Source of the DNA: an uncultured Oscillospiraceae bacterium
GTDB lineage: Bacteria > Bacillota_A > Clostridia > Oscillospirales > Oscillospiraceae
Reading direction: 5' to 3'
Assembly: GCA_910579155.1 (NCBI GenBank)
Contig: CAJTTS010000002.1
Span: 46,087-110,086, forward strand
DNA: 64,000 bases
Each line of letters starts with the position of its first letter. Positions within the stretch are counted from its first letter, which is position 1. A program made the translations under genes and the position numbers. The notes under the pieces were generated by a model that was given only the letters and a program-made list of their open reading frames with translations, searched no databases and was not told the DNA's origin. Positions 61,490-64,000 of the stretch are shown one piece after another.

Positions 61490-61586
61490 TTGTAGAAATC
61501 AAAGTTTTGGAGTATTCTTAAAGTAATTAATTTAATAAATCCTATGGAGCAGGGGGATCCCCCTGCCTGCCGCCACAGGGCGGCAG
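61490..61586 (+). promoter_or_regulatory. Promoter and two-hairpin leader of the NitT/TauT-type importer operon
   Basis: In this otherwise empty 460-base gap, TTGTAG (61490-61495) and TATTCT (61513-61518) are a weak promoter with 17-base spacing. The transcript would start with an 18-base perfect palindrome (61549-61566, centred on GGATCC), which folds into a hairpin. A second stem, CTGCCGCC with GGCGGCAG (61567-61574, 61579-61586), abuts it. No known riboswitch motif was recognised. The permease start codon lies about 80 bases downstream. Confidence 0.5.
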
Positions 61587-61668
61587 CTCACAGCCACCAT
61601 TCGCCCGGCTCCTCTCCACCACCGCACACAAATAATCATTCGCAGAAAAGAGTAAAGGAAGGTGTCAC

Positions 61669-62499
61669 ATGAGTAAAACAAAACAGGCAAAAAGACCTCT
61701 GACCCAGGCGGAAAAGCGGAACAAAACGATCAACCGCCTGTGGCTGCTGCTGTCGCTGACGGTGGCGCTGGTGGTGCTGTATCTGCTGTCCATCGGCGAG
61801 AAAACAGCCCGCAGTTTCCCGTTTCTCATCTCAATCCAGGGCAGGGATTCCGTGCTCCAGGGCCTTAAAACCATGATCGAGCGCGACGCCCTGTGGAGCG
61901 ACTTCGCCAGCAGCATGATCTCCGTGGCGATGGGCTTCGGCCTGGGCTTCGTCACCTCCCTTCCCATGGCCTTCCTCATGGCCTGGTATACCCCGGTGCG
62001 CAAGATCATCGAGCCCTGGATCAACTTCATCCGCAACATCCCCGCCCTGGCCTACGCGCCTCTGGTGGTGCTCATGCTGGGCGTGGGCCGCACCCCCTCG
62101 GTGGTGCTGATCTGGATCTGCACCTTCATGACCATGTGCATCACCATCTTCCACGGCATCCGCAATATCGACAGCACCCTGGTCAAGGCGGCCAAGGTGC
62201 TGGGGGCCAACGACGTGGACATCTTCTTCCGTATCACCCTGCCCGCCACGGTGCCCTTTATTCTCACCGCCGTGCGCCTGGGCCTGAGCGCGGGCCTGAC
62301 CACATTGCTGGCTGCGGAGTCCACCGGTGCGCGGGCTGGTCTGGGCATGAGAATCCGCACCCTCCAGGGCACCTTTGAGACCAATGCCATGCTGGGTTAC
62401 ATCATCATCATCGGTATCATCGGAACACTGCTGAACATCTTCGTGGACTTCATCGAAAGGAGGCTGACCTCATGGCAGGAGAAGCGGGAAGAGGCGTAA
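61669..62499 (+). CDS. NitT/TauT-type ABC importer permease (SsuC/TauC-like)
   Basis: The 276-residue permease has a basic N-terminal tail, about six hydrophobic segments and the EAA loop VKAAKVLGANDVDIFFRITL. It belongs to the family that imports nitrate, sulfonates, taurine, thiamine precursors or similar small molecules. It overlaps the ATPase gene by 28 bases. AAAGGAAGG precedes the ATG. Confidence 0.92.
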   Translation: MSKTKQAKRPLTQAEKRNKTINRLWLLLSLTVALVVLYLLSIGEKTARSFPFLISIQGRDSVLQGLKTMIERDALWSDFASSMISVAMGFGLGFVTSLPMAFLMAWYTPVRKIIEPWINFIRNIPALAYAPLVVLMLGVGRTPSVVLIWICTFMTMCITIFHGIRNIDSTLVKAAKVLGANDVDIFFRITLPATVPFILTAVRLGLSAGLTTLLAAESTGARAGLGMRIRTLQGTFETNAMLGYIIIIGIIGTLLNIFVDFIERRLTSWQEKREEA

Positions 62500-63266
62500 A
62501 AATCCAAATCAAGAACGTCAAGAAGGAATACCACGGCGACCACGGCACCACCGTGGCCCTCAACGGCGTCAATTTGGATATCAAGGAGAACGAGTTTGTC
62601 TGTGTGGTAGGCCCCTCCGGCTGCGGTAAGTCCACGCTGCTGAACATCCTGGCAGGCCTTCACGAGGCCACCTCCGGCGAATGCTACCTGGACGGCGAGA
62701 TCATCAAGGGCACCGATGTGAAGCGGGGTGTTGTGTTCCAGCAGTACGCCCTGTTCCCCTGGCAGACCGTCATTCAGAACGTTATGTTCGGCCCCCAGAT
62801 GAAGCGCCTGCCCAAGGCAGAGTGCGAGGCCATCGCCCGCAAGTACATCAAGATGGTGGGGCTGGAGGACTTCGAGGACTCCTTCCCCAAGGAGCTGTCC
62901 GGCGGCATGAAGCAGCGGGTGGCCATCGCCCGTGCCTATGCCAACAACCCCGAGGTATTGCTCATGGACGAGCCCTTCGGTGCGCTGGATGCCCAGACCC
63001 GGGCCCAGCTCCAGACCGAGCTTCTGAAAACCTGGGAGGAGGAAAAGAAGACCTGCTTCTTCATCACCCACGACGTGGACGAAGCCGTGCTGCTGGCCCA
63101 GCGGGTGGTCATCATGTCCGCCCGCCCCGGACGCATCAAGCGCATTGTGGACATCGACATCCCCTATCCCCGGGACCAGGGTACCAAGAGCGATCCGCGG
63201 TTTATGGAGCTGAAGGCCGAGATCTGGAACGAGGTCTATCAGGAGTATCTGGAGGTACGCAAGTAA
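62472..63266 (+). CDS. NitT/TauT-type ABC importer ATPase (SsuB/TauB-like)
   Basis: The 264-residue ATPase has Walker A GPSGCGKST (residues 47-55), Q-loop VVFQQYALFPWQTV, signature LSGGMKQRVAIARA, Walker B VLLMDEPFGALDAQT and the H-loop ITHDVDEAVLLAQ. These are typical for SsuB/TauB/NrtD-like subunits. The start lies inside the permease gene, a 28-base overlap with coupled translation, behind GGAAAGGAGG. Confidence 0.95.
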   Translation: MAGEAGRGVKIQIKNVKKEYHGDHGTTVALNGVNLDIKENEFVCVVGPSGCGKSTLLNILAGLHEATSGECYLDGEIIKGTDVKRGVVFQQYALFPWQTVIQNVMFGPQMKRLPKAECEAIARKYIKMVGLEDFEDSFPKELSGGMKQRVAIARAYANNPEVLLMDEPFGALDAQTRAQLQTELLKTWEEEKKTCFFITHDVDEAVLLAQRVVIMSARPGRIKRIVDIDIPYPRDQGTKSDPRFMELKAEIWNEVYQEYLEVRK

Positions 63267-63335
63267 AGCTGTGCCTGACCGTGTCTCACGGTTGACATAC
63301 AGGCAGTCTCAAACAAATTCAAGGAGGAAAATGAA

Positions 63336-64000
63336 ATGAAGAAACTCACCGCCCTGCTGCTGGCCCTGGTCATGTCGCTGTCCCTGGTGGCCTGCGGCGG
63401 CAACGCCGACCAGAACAGCCAGCCCCCGGCCAGCGAGCCTGTCGCCCCTGCCAGCGAGCCTGCGGCTCCCGAGGGCACGCCCGAGCCTGCCGGTCCCGAG
63501 CCCATCACCCTGAACATCGCATATATGCCCAACTACGCCTCCCTCTGGGGCGTGCTGTCCGCTGAGAATCAGGGCTACTTTGCTGAGGAGGGCATTACCA
63601 TTAACCTGGCGGAGTTCCCCGACGGCCCCTCTGAGGTGGCCGCTATGGAGAGCGGCGAGATCGACCTGGCCTACATCGGCAAGGGCGCCCACCGTCTGTG
63701 CATCCTGGGCAGCGCCGTCATCTTTGCCCCCAGCTCCGTCCACACCGTGGATAAAGTGGTGTGCATGCCCGACAGCGGCATCAAGAGCGTGGAGGATCTG
63801 AAGGGCAAGACCATCGCCTTCAACTCCGGCTCCTCCTCCGAGACCACCTTCGACAACGCCCTGACCGTGGGCGGCCTGACCCGGGAGGATGTGGACCCCT
63901 ACGACATGGGCATTGACTACATGGTTCCCGCCGCCGTGTCCGGCGACATTGACGCCGCCGTGTGCTGGAACCCCTACTCCGGCCAGATTCTCCAGCAGGT
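63336..64000 (+). CDS. NitT/TauT-type substrate-binding lipoprotein, 3' end cut by window edge
   Basis: The visible 221 residues begin with a lipoprotein signal peptide and lipobox LSLVAC (Cys20), then a Pro/Glu/Ala-rich linker and an SsuA/TauA/ThiY-like domain starting NIAYMPNYASLWGVLSAENQ, with GYFAEEGI, SGEIDLAYIG and SVEDLKGKTIAFNSGS. The family binds small sulfonates, nitrate, thiamine precursors or other compounds; the ligand cannot be read from the sequence. The ATG follows AAGGAGG; an ATG 5 bases earlier hits a stop after one codon. It is the third gene of the importer operon. Confidence 0.92.
   Translation, partial: MKKLTALLLALVMSLSLVACGGNADQNSQPPASEPVAPASEPAAPEGTPEPAGPEPITLNIAYMPNYASLWGVLSAENQGYFAEEGITINLAEFPDGPSEVAAMESGEIDLAYIGKGAHRLCILGSAVIFAPSSVHTVDKVVCMPDSGIKSVEDLKGKTIAFNSGSSSETTFDNALTVGGLTREDVDPYDMGIDYMVPAAVSGDIDAAVCWNPYSGQILQQ

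Noticed and set aside
61549..61586. TPP or other known riboswitch
   Set aside because: The two hairpins lack the conserved bases of the riboswitch classes I can recognise by eye.

Overview
The window looks like chromosomal DNA from a GC-rich, spore-forming, anaerobic Clostridia-type Firmicute, plausibly an Oscillospiraceae-like gut bacterium. This is an inference from an alpha/beta small acid-soluble spore protein gene behind a sigma-G-like promoter, AGGAGG ribosome binding sites throughout, anaerobic CoA-linked catabolism, a pectin-uptake locus, and no respiratory genes. No rRNA, tRNA, CRISPR array or phage was seen.

Region 1 (1-13.6 kb) is a cell-surface polysaccharide locus. A minus-strand operon encodes dTDP-rhamnose enzymes (rfbA, rfbC, rfbD; no rfbB here), a radical SAM/SPASM protein, a GT2 glycosyltransferase, a Wzm/Wzt-type ABC exporter, a frameshifted methyltransferase and a RgpF-like rhamnan synthesis protein cut by the window edge. 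A GT4 glycosyltransferase, a polyprenyl-phosphate sugar transferase behind a near-perfect housekeeping promoter, and a large O-antigen-ligase-like protein follow.

Region 2 (13.6-35.1 kb) is a dense acyl-CoA catabolic island: four CaiB/BaiF (family III) CoA-transferases, three crotonases, two nitronate-monooxygenase-like flavoproteins, two acyl-CoA dehydrogenases, one acyl-CoA synthetase, one MaoC-type hydratase, a flavin reductase-like protein, two GntP-like permeases, an amidohydrolase and a PucR-type regulator. They lie in short divergent and convergent operons separated by strong hairpin terminators. The set suggests import and CoA-dependent degradation of an unknown carboxylic acid, and does not match a pathway I can name.

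Region 3 (35.2-40.3 kb) is housekeeping: the spore protein, an ECF sigma factor with a DUF4179-like anti-sigma partner, glutamate dehydrogenase, a decayed IS5-type transposase and a DEDDh exonuclease.

Region 4 (40.4-61.2 kb) is a pectin/oligogalacturonide utilisation locus: an ABC importer (lipoprotein, two permeases, MsmX/UgpC-type ATPases), GH28, GH105 and a pectin methylesterase without signal peptides, kduI, a KduD-like dehydrogenase, uxaA, uxaB, an esterase, a TIM-barrel isomerase and an AraC regulator. Several small four-helix membrane proteins of unknown function sit inside the transporter operon and are the least explained genes here.

Region 5 (61.3-64 kb) is the start of a NitT/TauT-type ABC importer operon preceded by a leader with two adjacent hairpins; its substrate-binding lipoprotein runs off the right edge.
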